Shown piece by piece: positions 36,001-47,286 of a DNA stretch of 64,000 bases. The position numbers and the translations under genes are program-made. Source of the stretch: Cloeon dipterum (taxonomy: Eukaryota; Arthropoda; Insecta; Ephemeroptera; Baetidae); assembly GCF_949628265.1 (NCBI RefSeq), contig NC_088789.1, forward strand, positions 4,332,886 through 4,396,885. The letters run 5' to 3'. Numbering within the stretch: the first letter of the stretch is position 1; the number at the start of each line of letters is the position of its first letter. The notes under the pieces were generated by a model. The model was not told the DNA's origin and searched no databases. It was given only the letters and a program-made list of their open reading frames with translations.

Positions 36001-39000
36001 GGTCGGGAGTGGTTTCCAAGCACACCTCGCACGACAGATGGCACTTGCGCAGGTGGACCATCAGCCGGAATGAAGAGGGCAGGTTGTCCACGCTGCAGAA
36101 GCAGCACCGGAATTTTGTACTATAGTTGTCTATGTAGGTTCCAGGACACAGGTGGCACAGCAGCTCGCTGTAGTTGAAAAAGTTGGTCCTGCACATGGTG
36201 CATACCAGACTATGTTTCTGGTGCATTTTCCTGTTGTGCAAGTATAGTTCTTTGTGGAGGAGAGTGACGTACCTAAAAATATTAAGAGTTGTAATACATT
36301 TTCAGATTTCGCATGGTAAAATTACCTGCACTGGAAGCATTCGTAGTGTCTCATGAACTTGGGCTGGGCATCCAGTTCTTGCATGTTGTCATAAGAGTCG
36401 CAGTTGAAGAACGCGTTCTCCAGCTCAGTAAGTTTGCTTTTGAGCAGCTCAATAAAGCTGGTAAGTGGCAACTGCTCTTTGTCAAAGATGAGCTGGAATC
36501 TGTGCTCAGACAACAGATGCAGAGCCAGCTGCTTTCCATTAACGGCGATTTTCACTGCGTGCGTGCAGTAGACGCAAATGCTGCACACTTCAGTGATGGC
36601 CTGCTTCAGCAGCTCCTGAATATGCTGCTCCTCCAGAGACTTGTTAATGTAGAGATCAATCAGAGGAGAGTCTTCGTTGGCAAGCTGAATGTCCTCTTCT
36701 GCTGGTGGTGGAGGTGGTTCCTCCTGCAACATACCCGCGGCACCGTAATTTTGAATGTTTGTGTAGCTCGCGTTGGTACAAGACTTATCAAACGAGGAAA
36801 AGGAAACATGACATGTTGCGTTATCGTTTTAAAGGAAAAACAGCACGCATCAACAGATTTGTAAGTGTCAATCAAGCTCTCGAGATTTGAGACAAATATT
36901 TTCAGTTTTATTTGAACAAAAATACCGCAATTATTTTTGTTAAATAAAGCAATACATTAATACATTAATTGCCATCTTAATTCTCAAGGGGAAGAATTTA
37001 GAATCAATAAGCATACAGAACGTGGGTGTTCCAGCCACAAGCAATGAAAACCAATAACTGACGCTAACACCAAGCGGGAGTTAATTGAAACCAAGAATGG
37101 CCACAACGCTCTCAGATCTTGTGATCTTCAATTAGTAAAGGAAAATCTTTTATTCTGACGCATTAAAGACTGTGGAGACAGCAACATGATTATGAAAAAA
37201 TAGGGAAAGGGTTGGAAAATCCCACGAACCTTTAAAAAAGTCAACGCATAGTATTCTGGAGGGAAAAAGTATTGACAAAATCTAAGAGTGTTTAGAATTA
37301 GAATTTCATCTAGAGTAAATAAAATTTAACTCTGGCATTTCTTGCTTTCTTACACACGAAATTTGTAAAAATTGACTAGCTAAAGCACAGTGAACGCCCA
37401 GGTGTTAATATAATGCAAACGAATCATGAAAATGACGGAGATTAGGAAGATCCCTAACTTTTAAGTTGTAAGTTTCTGAATTATAACCAAAACTCACCAC
37501 TGGTTCCGGCTCTGGCTCTACCTCAGGTTCAGGCAGAGCTGGCTCAATGGAGGGTGGAGGTTCGCTTTGTGTCCAATCAGACTCTTCATTCCGCGATAGA
37601 TCGGAGTCAAGCATAGAGCTCTCCCCATTCAACCGAATAGGAAGCTCATTATCAGGGGTTGCGGGTTCGTCCACTACCGCGGGCGGTTCAGAAGCAGGAG
37701 GCTCTGGAGCTGGAGCTGGCGGCTCTGGGACTGGCGGTGGAGGCTCAGGAAGGGTTTTTAACTTTTTACTGCTTTTCTTCGGCACACTTAATTTTATTTT
37801 CAAACTGGGTGTTTTGGGAGGCGACTGAGAGGCCTCTTTCTTGCCACCTCCCTTGTTGATAGGGATAATTGTGACATCCTTGAGTTGCGGCAGTGTGAAG
37901 TTAGAGGCTGAGTGACTAGCTGGGTGCTTGTGGTTTTCTCCGTGAGGCACACCATAGGACTCGCTTTTTGCGGCTTTGTTTTTCGGCCTTTGACAATCGT
38001 GCCCGCAGAAGTTGTCTGTTTCGGAGAACAACCTGCTACAAGAGCAGCAGCTCAGCAGACAGCCATTCGAATAGTTGGAGATGAACTCAGCTAGTGTGGA
38101 ATTGACGTTAAGTAATCTGTGCCTTGTTCGCAGGTGATACGCCAGCTTGTCAGCCCGCATAAAGGTTGCCATACAGAAGAGACAAACATGGCGTTGGTGA
38201 ACCTGGAGAGCAAAATGAAGATAAAGGATTGTTAATTGCTTTAATTACTTGACAAACTAATTAAACTCTTCTATAAAAATTAAATCTACCCTCAACAGAT
38301 GTATATTTCATGGACAAATCCTTAAATTGTTTAAAATGTTCCGCATGTATTTGTACATGTGTGCATTTATAAAAAAAATATGAGAATTGTTATGTTTTGC
38401 CAAGTTGGTATGGAGCAAAACAAATAATTAAAAACGAGTTTTTACAGCATTAAAACGTGTGCACTTATTAATACAGTTGATAAGGTTTTTAAATTAAGAA
38501 GTTCTGCTGAGTGAGTTACTAAACTATTAGCTTCTCATAAGATTTCGTAGTACAAAAATATGTATTCCAGAGAAAAACCATTTTTAACCTCCCAATAAAA
38601 ATTCTGCTCATACCTGACTAGATAAAATTAAATTGTAACAATAAATGATGAAAATGACCTGTAACGTGTGCAGGTAAAGATCACACCCAGAGTGGTAAGT
38701 GCCGCACGAGTTGCAGAAGTATATTTTTCTTCTTGTTCGATTCGCACTAGGTATTATTTTTCTGATCTTCAAACAGTGCCTCTGGTGCTCCTTAAGGGCT
38801 GGCAGAGTCTCGAATCCACCCTCTTTACACTTAACACACTGAAATCGGACAAGAGGCTGCGGATTTGCAGTCCTCGTGTCTTCATAGAACGCACTAGTGT
38901 CATCGAGTTCGATAGCGGCCGGATTTTGGTAGGCCTTCTTCCTCGGCGGGGGCAGCGGCGATGCGGCGCCCAGCTCTGAAAAGTAGAATGGGGAAGCCGA

Positions 39001-39144
39001 CAGCGAATGGTGGTGGCCGTTCACTATGTCCCCCCATCTGCTGTCCACGTGGACATTGGCTGCATCGTCGTCGCTGCTCAAAACGTGTTTGTTGTATTTC
39101 CTGACTGGCAGAGCTGTGATTTCCAATCCAGAATCATATTCCAT
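33022..39144 (-). CDS. C2H2 zinc-finger protein with C-terminal ING-like PHD finger, 1451 residues
   Basis: Probable chromatin-associated nuclear protein; I cannot assign a named family. Exons on the minus strand: 38659-39151 (ATG at 39144), 37498-38202, 36326-36723, 35745-36272 and 33022-35260. All phases agree (4356 nt). Cys/His fingers start near residue 100 (FQCVKCKEGGFETL...H, YFCNSCGTYHSGCDLYLH), continue across intron 1 (HVCLFCMATFMRADKLAYH) and cluster in exon 4 (CTMCRTNFFNYSELLCHLC, CEECGLTFGKAVALKVH, then CGECNESFISRKVLARH). A long acidic, Ser- and Pro-rich region follows, with a poly-Ser/Cys block and basic KKLKKKLKKK signals. The last about 58 residues are a Cys4-His-Cys3 PHD finger (CYCRCPYDEVSEMIGCDD, EWYHFDCVGI, WYCPEC) very like those of ING proteins, which read methylated H3K4. 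A PHD of this type on a multi-C2H2 protein is unusual. Confidence 0.85.
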
Positions 39145-40969
39145 AGCAAATCTGCAAATTAAATAATATTTTGCATAAAATGTTTGCATTATATAGATAA
39201 GCAGCAAGGTTATTTATAATAAAATTATACACCGTCAGTGTTAAAAGTCCAAGACACAAAAAAAATCATGATAATATCAATCTGCGGTGAACGATTGTTT
39301 CGTCAAAATTGTTTCCAATAATAGTCACTACGAAACAGATGACTGTTCGATACTGGTATCTTGGAAATGATTAAATTAAAGATGCTTGCCAGAGCGCTTA
39401 CTCTCCATCCCTCTCGAGTTGCAATGGATGCACGTGATGCACATCGAAGACCAGAATTTTAGACAATAGCCTACAAAATTATTCGCGTTCAACTTGCACT
39501 GCGTATGAATTTTAATAGAAATTGCAACAGAGACGGTAGAAAATGGCATATTATCAAAAAATTAATCAGAAAAAAGGTGATAAATAGGAAAGAAAGATTA
39601 ATTCGACCGCGTGTTATGATCTTGCGAGTTCTCCTCGTGGGGCCCGCCGCAGCTAATTATTTTTGAATTTACGCAATGAGCGACGAGTGGGAGACTGAAA
39701 TTCGCGAAATTCACGAAGTAGTTGCCAAAGAGTGGTTGCAAAATGTTGCTAAACCCTCTTCGGGTGCACTTGGTCAAAGGATCCCGACAAAAAGCTGAGG
39801 GGGCAGGCAAACACACCCAATATTTGTACGTAAAGATGCGGAGCGGGAAGGCTTACCAGCGACTCGAACTGATGAATATTTCGCAGGAGACTAGCTGTGC
39901 ATTTATTTCGAGACGGGACCGGCACTCTGGCGATATTTGCCAATCATCCCGGACGACTTTTGCAGCGCGAAGTGCTCCTCGTCGGGGTAAAATGGCGTCA
40001 ATAAGGAGTTGTGCGAGCACACGGAGTTGGAAAGATACGATTGGCGGGTACTCTGCTGTAGTGCATGCAGCGCACAAAGAACGCTGTGAGCACAAGGATC
40101 GCAAGAGACACCTACAGCCAGTAGTTAAAATCAATCGGGCTGCAAAGTCAAACTTTAACAATTCATCGCGACAGCCTGAAGCTGTATTTTTTTTTAAAAT
40201 TTTAATGATGAATTATGTATTTCCGAAAGAAATGATCAATGGGATGTATTTATCGCGCAAAATATGTGAACCATGCTGCGTCTGATTTTCGACTTCAGCG
40301 TGGCAGACATTTTTAACCGTTCTCAACTTAACGCAGCTGCCACAGCTTCGTGGGGGCACTAGCAGGCGGATCTCGCGCAACAAATGAAGGCAGCAACATT
40401 CGAGCGCGGCAAACTGAAAAATATCGCTGGCAGAATTGATTAAAATTGTACTAAATTGCTATTATTAAGCATAATACAATTAAATTTATAGCCATTTACT
40501 TTTAAATATATTGCTCGATACCATGGCTTCACTTTTCTAACGTCAAAGTGTCTACAACCAATACCAAAATAAAAATCAGAAGTTGTCCGAGTAGACACGC
40601 AGGTGGCGGGAGTTGCGCATCTGATGAGGGAAATTGGATCGACAATCCGGCTGAGATTCAATTTTTAAGCACGTACCTCTAATTCATCATTCCGGTTTAG
40701 AGTAATTTGACTGCATTTAAAGGTATATTCGCGTTAAAATGGTCGTAAACTTAACATTTATATCGCTTAAATCGCATTCGCGTATAGAACGCGCTCCCCG
40801 AAGCATATTTTGTTGGCATAAATTACGACTAAAAATACCAAGCCGATGGTTGACGTTTTGTTGTTTGGCCTTATTTAGCCTACGGCTAGGCTTGGAAAGG
40901 CCACAGTTCTCTCTAGGCAACAACTGTCATTTACAACTCACTAATGGATGCATTTGCTTCTGTTTTCAG
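39145..40969. other. Divergent promoter region of the zinc-finger gene and Bre1
   Basis: Holds the 5' flanks of both genes. An acceptor (TTCTGTTTTCAG) ends at 40969, so Bre1 has an upstream noncoding exon somewhere here; a candidate donor AAAG|GTATAT lies at about 40721. A 40-codon plus-strand frame from an ATG at 39676 (MSDEWETEIREIHEVVAKEW...) is charged and protein-like but unsupported by splice sites or family. Confidence 0.45.
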
Positions 40970-40982
40970 AATCCCTATCGGG

Positions 40983-43900
40983 ATGGCCACCAAAAGGCCA
41001 GCCGAGGGCGAGGCGTCCAGCGCCCAACCCCCTTATAAAAAAGTTCAGTTTGAAGCTTTTCGTATCGGCCCTGTTTCAACTCTAGAAGAAATGGATTTAA
41101 AAGTTCTACAATTTAAAAATAAAAAATTGGCACAAGTAATATTTTTTTAAAATTTAATCAAAATTTTAATTAAAATAAATGTCGAACAATTTTCAGAGAC
41201 TAGAACAGAGGCAGAGAACAGAGTCTGAACTTAGGCAAAGGATAGAACAGCTTGAAAAGCGCCAAACACAAGACGATGCAGTGCTTAATGTTGTAAATAG
41301 ATACTGGAACCAATTGAATGAAGATATTAGAGTTTTACTGCAAAGATTTGACGCAGAAACAGCTGATGAGTCGGAAAACAAAAGTAAAATAAGCCTGCTT
41401 GTTGTGAATAACTAATCCAATTTTTTTATCAGATGAGAACGAGGCAACTACTTCATTCTTAATGCAATTGTCTTCATGGGACAAAGAAGAGCTTGATGAG
41501 AAACTAGCCAATCGCGTGCAGGTGTCCAAAAGGGCAGTTGCCAAGGTTATTCAAGCGTTTGATAGGCTGATGCAACGGAATGAAAAAATTACAATGGCAT
41601 TAAAGGGTGATTTGGAAGGAGGTGAGTTCAATGACTGGTGAATTTAATTTTAAATCCTTACAATATTGTGTCTTTTTGCAGAGGAAGCCCCTTCATTAGA
41701 TGAGACAATTAGGCAAACAAACATTGAACTGCAGGCAGAAAACCTTAGGCTCCAATCTTTACATACTCAGTTGCATGAAAAATATCATGCACTCAGTCTG
41801 AAAGCAGCCGAACACCAAGATATGATCACTGGCAAGGAGACCGAAGCTGCTGAACTGCGGAACCAAGTTGAAGAGTTGCAGTATGACCTCTCCAAAGTCA
41901 CCCAGCAAAATTACAAACTTGAGCACCACTTGGCTGAGACCCTGGAGCAGATTAAAAACTTTGAGCACACCATTGAGGAGGAAAAACAGCCAGTTAAAAC
42001 AGTCTCGAGCGTCTCACAGAAGAAGGTATGCTCATATTAATGTTTGCGAGTTTGGTTGTATTTGTGAAGAATTTATTGAGTGCTACTTTTATGCTTTCGC
42101 TGAGCATTAGAAATTTTATTTGATATGATTTATATTCCAGCTATTTGCACCTACTTGAATCATAGAAATCCCTTTTTAAAAATTGTGGCTTGAAGCTAAA
42201 AACCCCTACTTACAATTCCACAAACTAATAAGGAATCATAAGGGATTTATTTGTTAAAATGACAAATTATTGCTGTTAAAAACTTTTTAACTTCAAGTCA
42301 CCATTGAAAAGGAATTTCTATGATTCAAGTAGGTGCTGGTTGTATGAAAATATGGCAGAAGCTGGAAAATGAATTCAATCAAAATTTTCACTCGGGTTGG
42401 GTTGGCGTCCTCACTTGTCCTTAGCTTTAGCTGAGATTTTTTGCTATCATTCTATTACTCCTTTTCACCACTTATTACTCCAGCCCTAAGTAAGGTTTTA
42501 AAGAGGTTAAAAAGTTTGGAAATTTGAACGAAAGTTTTTATGTTATAAAGTTATTATGTTTAAGATTGCTAGTTACACTAAAGTTTTGGACAGTTTTGAA
42601 ATGCTGTGCTAAGCTGAAGCATATATATATGCATATATATCACTGCAATTGAAAGATATCTCATAGCAACTTATTTTAGCTGGATGAAATTCAGAAAGAG
42701 TGTGAAGAACAAAGAGAGCTATCTAACAACCGTCTGCAAGAGCTTGACCGTCTTCACCAACAGCATCGTGATGCTCTCAAAGAGGTGGAGAAACTGAAAA
42801 TGGATGTAGGTTTTCCGAAGAACCGGAATAGCATGGATCTAAATAGTTAATCTTTGCAGATCCGCCAGTTGCCTGAATCTGTGATAGTCGAAACAACGGA
42901 ATACAAATGCCTACAGTCACAATTTTCTGTCCTGTACAATGAATCAATGCAGTTGAAGACTCTCTTGGACGAAGCGAGACAGCAACTGCAGAACAGCAAG
43001 AACGCTCATCTCCGTCAAATAGAGCAGATGGAGGTACATTTTGATGCGTCTTTTAGTGCTTTGATGTTAATTAAACTATTCGTTAGCTGGATGAACTTGC
43101 TGCGCAGAAAAAACTGAGGACCGAGTTGATACAACATGAGGACATGCTTGCTCAGGTTAGGAAGGAGTATGAAATGCTCCGCATAGAGTTCGAGACAAAC
43201 GTCGCTGCCAATGAGCAGACAGGCCCCATCAACAGAGAGATGCGACACCTGATAACCTCTCTACAAAGTCACAACACTCAGTTGAAAACTGAATCTGGTC
43301 GTTACAAGCGGAAATTTAAAGACACCATGATAGAAATTGGGAAGGTATGTTGATAATTTGCATGAAAACGAGGGTAATAGTCAATTTGATAAATGAATTG
43401 TAGCTCAAGAAGGAGGTCGAAGACCTGCAATCAAAGCAACCCGCTCCAGTGGAAACCAAGGAAACAAATAACGTTGAGGCTCCCGTCAAAGAAGAGGCTC
43501 CAAGCACTCCAGTAACTCCTGCTCCAGTGGTGCAGATCAAGGAGGAGCCTGTTGCTCTCAAGGAAAACGAAGATGATGTTGAGGTCAGCATCATTTTAGT
43601 GCTTTTTTGCAACTGGCTCAGTTATATGTCATGATCAGGATGAGGAGGGCGATGCTGCCAGCACGAGCAGTGACAAGGAGAAACCAGGCATTAAAAAGGA
43701 GATCAAGAAGGAGAAGGGTTCGACGCCAACTCCAGCGGCATCCACTACCCCTCCCAATACTGAGGTCAAAAAAGAAGTCAAAACGGAGAAAGATGCCAAG
43801 GACGCCAAAGCCAAGGAAGCCAAAAATGCCGAGTCTGAACTTGTCCGTGATTTGAAGGCACAGCTAAAGTAAGTTTATCTAAGAATCTCAAACAACAATT

Positions 43901-45614
43901 TGTATTACTTGTGGGTGTTATATTTTTTTTAAATGTTACAATTCCTTTTTAAATCTAGTATTTTTGCAATTCAAAGCACACATTTGTAAATTATTAATCA
44001 AGGAAAATCACCAGGAAAGCCTCTAACGACCAGAAGGAAATGAAGCTGCTGTTGGACATGTACAAGGGAGTCAGCAAAGACCAGAGAGACAAGGTCCAGC
44101 TGATGGCTGCAGAGAAGAAGGCTAGGGCTGAAGTTGACGAGCTGCGCATGCAGATGAAAAAGATGCAGGTGAGAACTAAATGTTCCCGGAATGCTTACTT
44201 GTCAGAAATGTTAAATTTAATGTCCTGAAGTATTATCAATTGCAGGAAAACAAGCGGGAAGAGCGAAAGCGGATGGCAGATGACGACGCCATGCGCAAGA
44301 TCAAGCAGCTGGAAGACCAAATCGCGAGCTTGCAAAAGCAAGTTGCTTCCCACAAACAGGTAGATGCCAGTTGGAAGTTGAATCGCACCAATCACCACCT
44401 GAGGCAAGCTGTAAGTTGTAGAAAATTGAGACGTTGCTCGAGCACATCAAGCAGACGCATCGTCTTTGCCTACCCTTACAGCTTATTTCTTCTCTTTCTT
44501 TGCCTTTCGCCTCGGTTTTTATTTACATTAAATTAGTGTCTTGCTTTCGCTGATTCCGACGTTCCTTGTGATAGGAAGAGGAAGCTTTGCTCAACGAGAT
44601 GGAGGTTACTGGGCAGGCTTACGAGGACATGCAGGAGCAGAATTCGAGGCTCATCCAGCAGCTGCGAGAGAAGGATGACGCCAACTTTAAACTCATGTCT
44701 GAGAGGATCAAATCTAATCAACTACACAAACTGGCAAGAGAGGAGAAGCAAGTTCTAAATGATCAAGTACGCTGATAAACATTTAACTTAAAATTAAAAT
44801 TTTTGTTCAATAAAGAAACATTAAATTCATTTATCTGTGAATAATGGAAACTATTGCTCAGTCTGTTTCTAACTGTGGATCTTAATTTCAGGTTGCTACT
44901 TTATCAAATCACGTGGAAGCACAAACTCAGGTGCTTAGAAAACTGGAGGAGAAGGAGAGATTTATGCAGAATTCCCTAGCGACAGCAGAGAAGGAGTTAA
45001 ATTTACGGCAACAGGCTATGGAAATGCACAAACGGAAAGCTATAGAGAGTGCCCAATCTGCAGCTGATTTGAAATTACATTTAGGTTGGTTTCTTTGCCA
45101 GTACAATCTCTCACTTAAATATTTCTCGTTAAGAAAGTCAAATATTATGTTATTCTTCTCAAGTCTTGTTTGCTTGAAATAATTGAAAAATCACTCTGAA
45201 TATAAGTTGGATGTTATGGTGTCTTCTGTGCTTACAGAAAAATACCACGCTCAAATGAAAGAGGCGCAGCAAGTGGTTGCTGAGAAAACGGCGGCGCTGG
45301 AGGCTGAGGCGTATAAGACAAAGCGACTACAAGAGGAGATAGCACAGCTGCGGCGCAAGGTAGAGCGGATGAAGAAGATCGAGATGGCTGGCACTGCGGA
45401 TGAGGTGATGATGGAGGAGATTCGCGAGTACAAGGAGACGTTGACGTGTCCCTCGTGCAAGGTGAAGCGCAAGGACGCGGTGCTGAGCAAGTGCTTCCAC
45501 GTGTTCTGCTATGACTGCCTGCGCACTCGATATGAGACTAGGCAGCGCAAGTGTCCTAAGTGCAATGCAGCCTTTGGTGCCAACGATTACCACCGGCTCT
45601 ACTTGTGCACCTAA
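40983..45614 (+). CDS. Bre1: E3 ubiquitin-protein ligase Bre1 (RNF20/RNF40)
   Basis: Nuclear RING ligase that monoubiquitinates histone H2B, linked to transcription elongation and H3K4/K79 methylation. Fourteen exons: 40983-41135, 41197-41383, 41433-41621, 41682-42025, 42680-42805, 42860-43033, 43087-43344, 43404-43583, 43639-43868, 44015-44168, 44246-44359, 44575-44766, 44892-45084 and 45238-45614; 2871 nt, 956 residues (human RNF20 975). The N terminus MATKRPAEG...PPYKKVQFE matches the family. Almost the whole chain is coiled coil, with an acidic/Lys-rich insert around residues 470-600. The C-terminal RING (about 902-940: CPSC, KCFHVFC, DC, KCPKC) runs into [17 protein letters not shown], the signature ending of Bre1. 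The start at 40983 follows an intron acceptor at 40969. Tail-to-tail with IFT20. Confidence 0.96.
42147..42336. mobile_element. Foldback-type miniature element in Bre1 intron 4
   Basis: The first and last about 30 bases are inverted copies (GCACCTACTTGAATCATAGAAAT at the left end, one or two differences over 30 bp). Complementarity continues inward in blocks (TGGCTTGAAGCTAAAAA against TGACTTGAAGTTAAAAA). Nearly the whole 190 bp can fold on itself. No clear target duplication and no coding capacity. It lies in the intron between 42025 and 42680. Confidence 0.65.
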
Positions 45615-46443
45615 ATTCCAAAGTGTGATTTCTCAAAATTTGATTGTGGTCCTTTTGATGTAGATTTAAGATAACTGAAGACAGCTTGACAAATTGCTCT
45701 TGTCAGCTGAATTAATTACAACGTTTGACTGTGGAAAAGTAATGTCACCTCTCTTCCGGAACGCTTTCGCAGTTGTCAAAAAATGTTGATTTATTTGTTT
45801 AAAAGTGAAGTATTATTTCAATTCAATGATCTGCTGATAGGGATTTTTGTATAACCCTCCCACATAAGAAAATTGAGAACACAATTTCTGACAAATTTTA
45901 GTGCTTCAGTTGCGCTGAATGCTAGAACTAATGAGCTTATCTGCTTTCTTCATCAAACAAACCATGTTCTTTTTACAGAACATATTATTCCGTTTATTTA
46001 AAGCCATTTGCATAATTTAAATGCGACGCCCTATGGACATCACATGTGTGGTGGAATTGAAGGCTTGGACAACTCGATTAGTTTTTAAATAACGCACTGG
46101 TTGCATTTTTAATGCCTCTCTGATTTGCATTGCAATATCATGAAATTTGAGGTTCGCATGTCAGTGTATGGGGTGTAAACTTTAAGGAAAGTTGATTTGA
46201 CACTACTTCCTGCAGTGCCAACTCTATTATGTTAGGCCAATACTATAATACTTTTAGATAACTCTTCAAACTGTTATTAGTGTATCAGTGATGGCTAATT
46301 TATCTCGGTCATTAAAGTACAGTCAATGCATATACAAATTTTGTTTGTTTCCAAATTGAACCTGATAAACAAATTCTATGATGAGACTAGCAAGACACTA
46401 GAAATATTATTATCCTCACATTTCCCCATTTAAACTGAGATAA
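45615..46443. other. Convergent 3' UTRs of Bre1 and IFT20
   Basis: 829 bp between two stop codons that face each other, with no coding frame. It should hold the 3' UTRs and poly(A) sites of both genes. Confidence 0.55.
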
Positions 46444-47286
46444 TTACGCTGCTAGCTGGTCCATAAAATCTTGCTGCTCCTGTTCCACCCTTTGAAGGTT
46501 GTGATATTCAGCATTCATGCGTTCCAGTTCTGCTTGTTTTTCCAGGGCTTGAATCTACGCAGGAAATTGCGAATCATTCTTCAACTACTCGCATTTTCAA
46601 AACAGCTACACATACCTGAAGCTGATGTTTCATCAGCTCGCGATGCTCGACTTCATGTTGCAGCTTGATGCTGGCTTGTAGAGCTAGCAGTTTTTCTTTT
46701 TCTACTTGCACGGCTAGTGTTTCTGAGACGGAAACTAGGTCTTCAACTATTTTCTGGTATTTTATAATATCTGCAAGAGCACGAAAAATTGTCTTTTCAA
46801 TTTCGGAAATTTTTCAGTCTTGTAATGAAAACACCGCTAAGTTAATTTGAAAACAAAACAAAATTGTTAAAATAATTATGTTTGTAGACAAAATGTAGTA
46901 TGAACTAAATTATATTCAGAAACAAGCAGTGCATAGAAAGTGCTGCTGAGCAAAATATTTAGCAAAGTGAAAAGGCAACTAAAAAATCAGGTCCCAATAA
47001 AAACACAATTTTGTATTCTCAATTTTCAACTATTAGAATAATTTAATTATGTATACTGCCCAGCAGCATTTCACAAATAAAAGAGCTGCAGTCGCGGGTT
47101 AGTATCCGCAGTGTCAACTCAAGCGTAAGCAAGAATAATAAAAGTATAAGAATGAGATGACTGCTCACTCTCGAGCAGTTCATTGCTCTGCTCGTGCAGT
47201 TCGTTGGTGGCGACCGCCGTGTCCTCGTCGACGACGCGCACCCTTCCGAGGTCGTCGAATTTGAGGCCCAGCTTGCTAGCGGTCAT
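46444..47286 (-). CDS. IFT20: Intraflagellar transport protein 20
   Basis: Smallest IFT-B subunit, found at the Golgi and basal body, moving membrane cargo to the cilium. Exons on the minus strand 47169-47286, 46616-46770 and 46444-46554 join in phase (A|AT) to 127 residues (human 132). The N terminus SKLGLKFDDLGRVRVVDEDTA aligns with the LHFDELNKLRVLDPE region of the human protein. The rest is one coiled coil (IIKYQKIVEDLV..., KLLALQASIKLQ) ending EYHNLQRVEQEQQDFMDQLAA, equivalent to the human EYEALCKVEAEQNEFIDQ. The ATG at 47286 gives the family N-terminal length. No clear RFX X-box was found upstream; an ATCGAT motif lies at about 47380. Confidence 0.9.
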
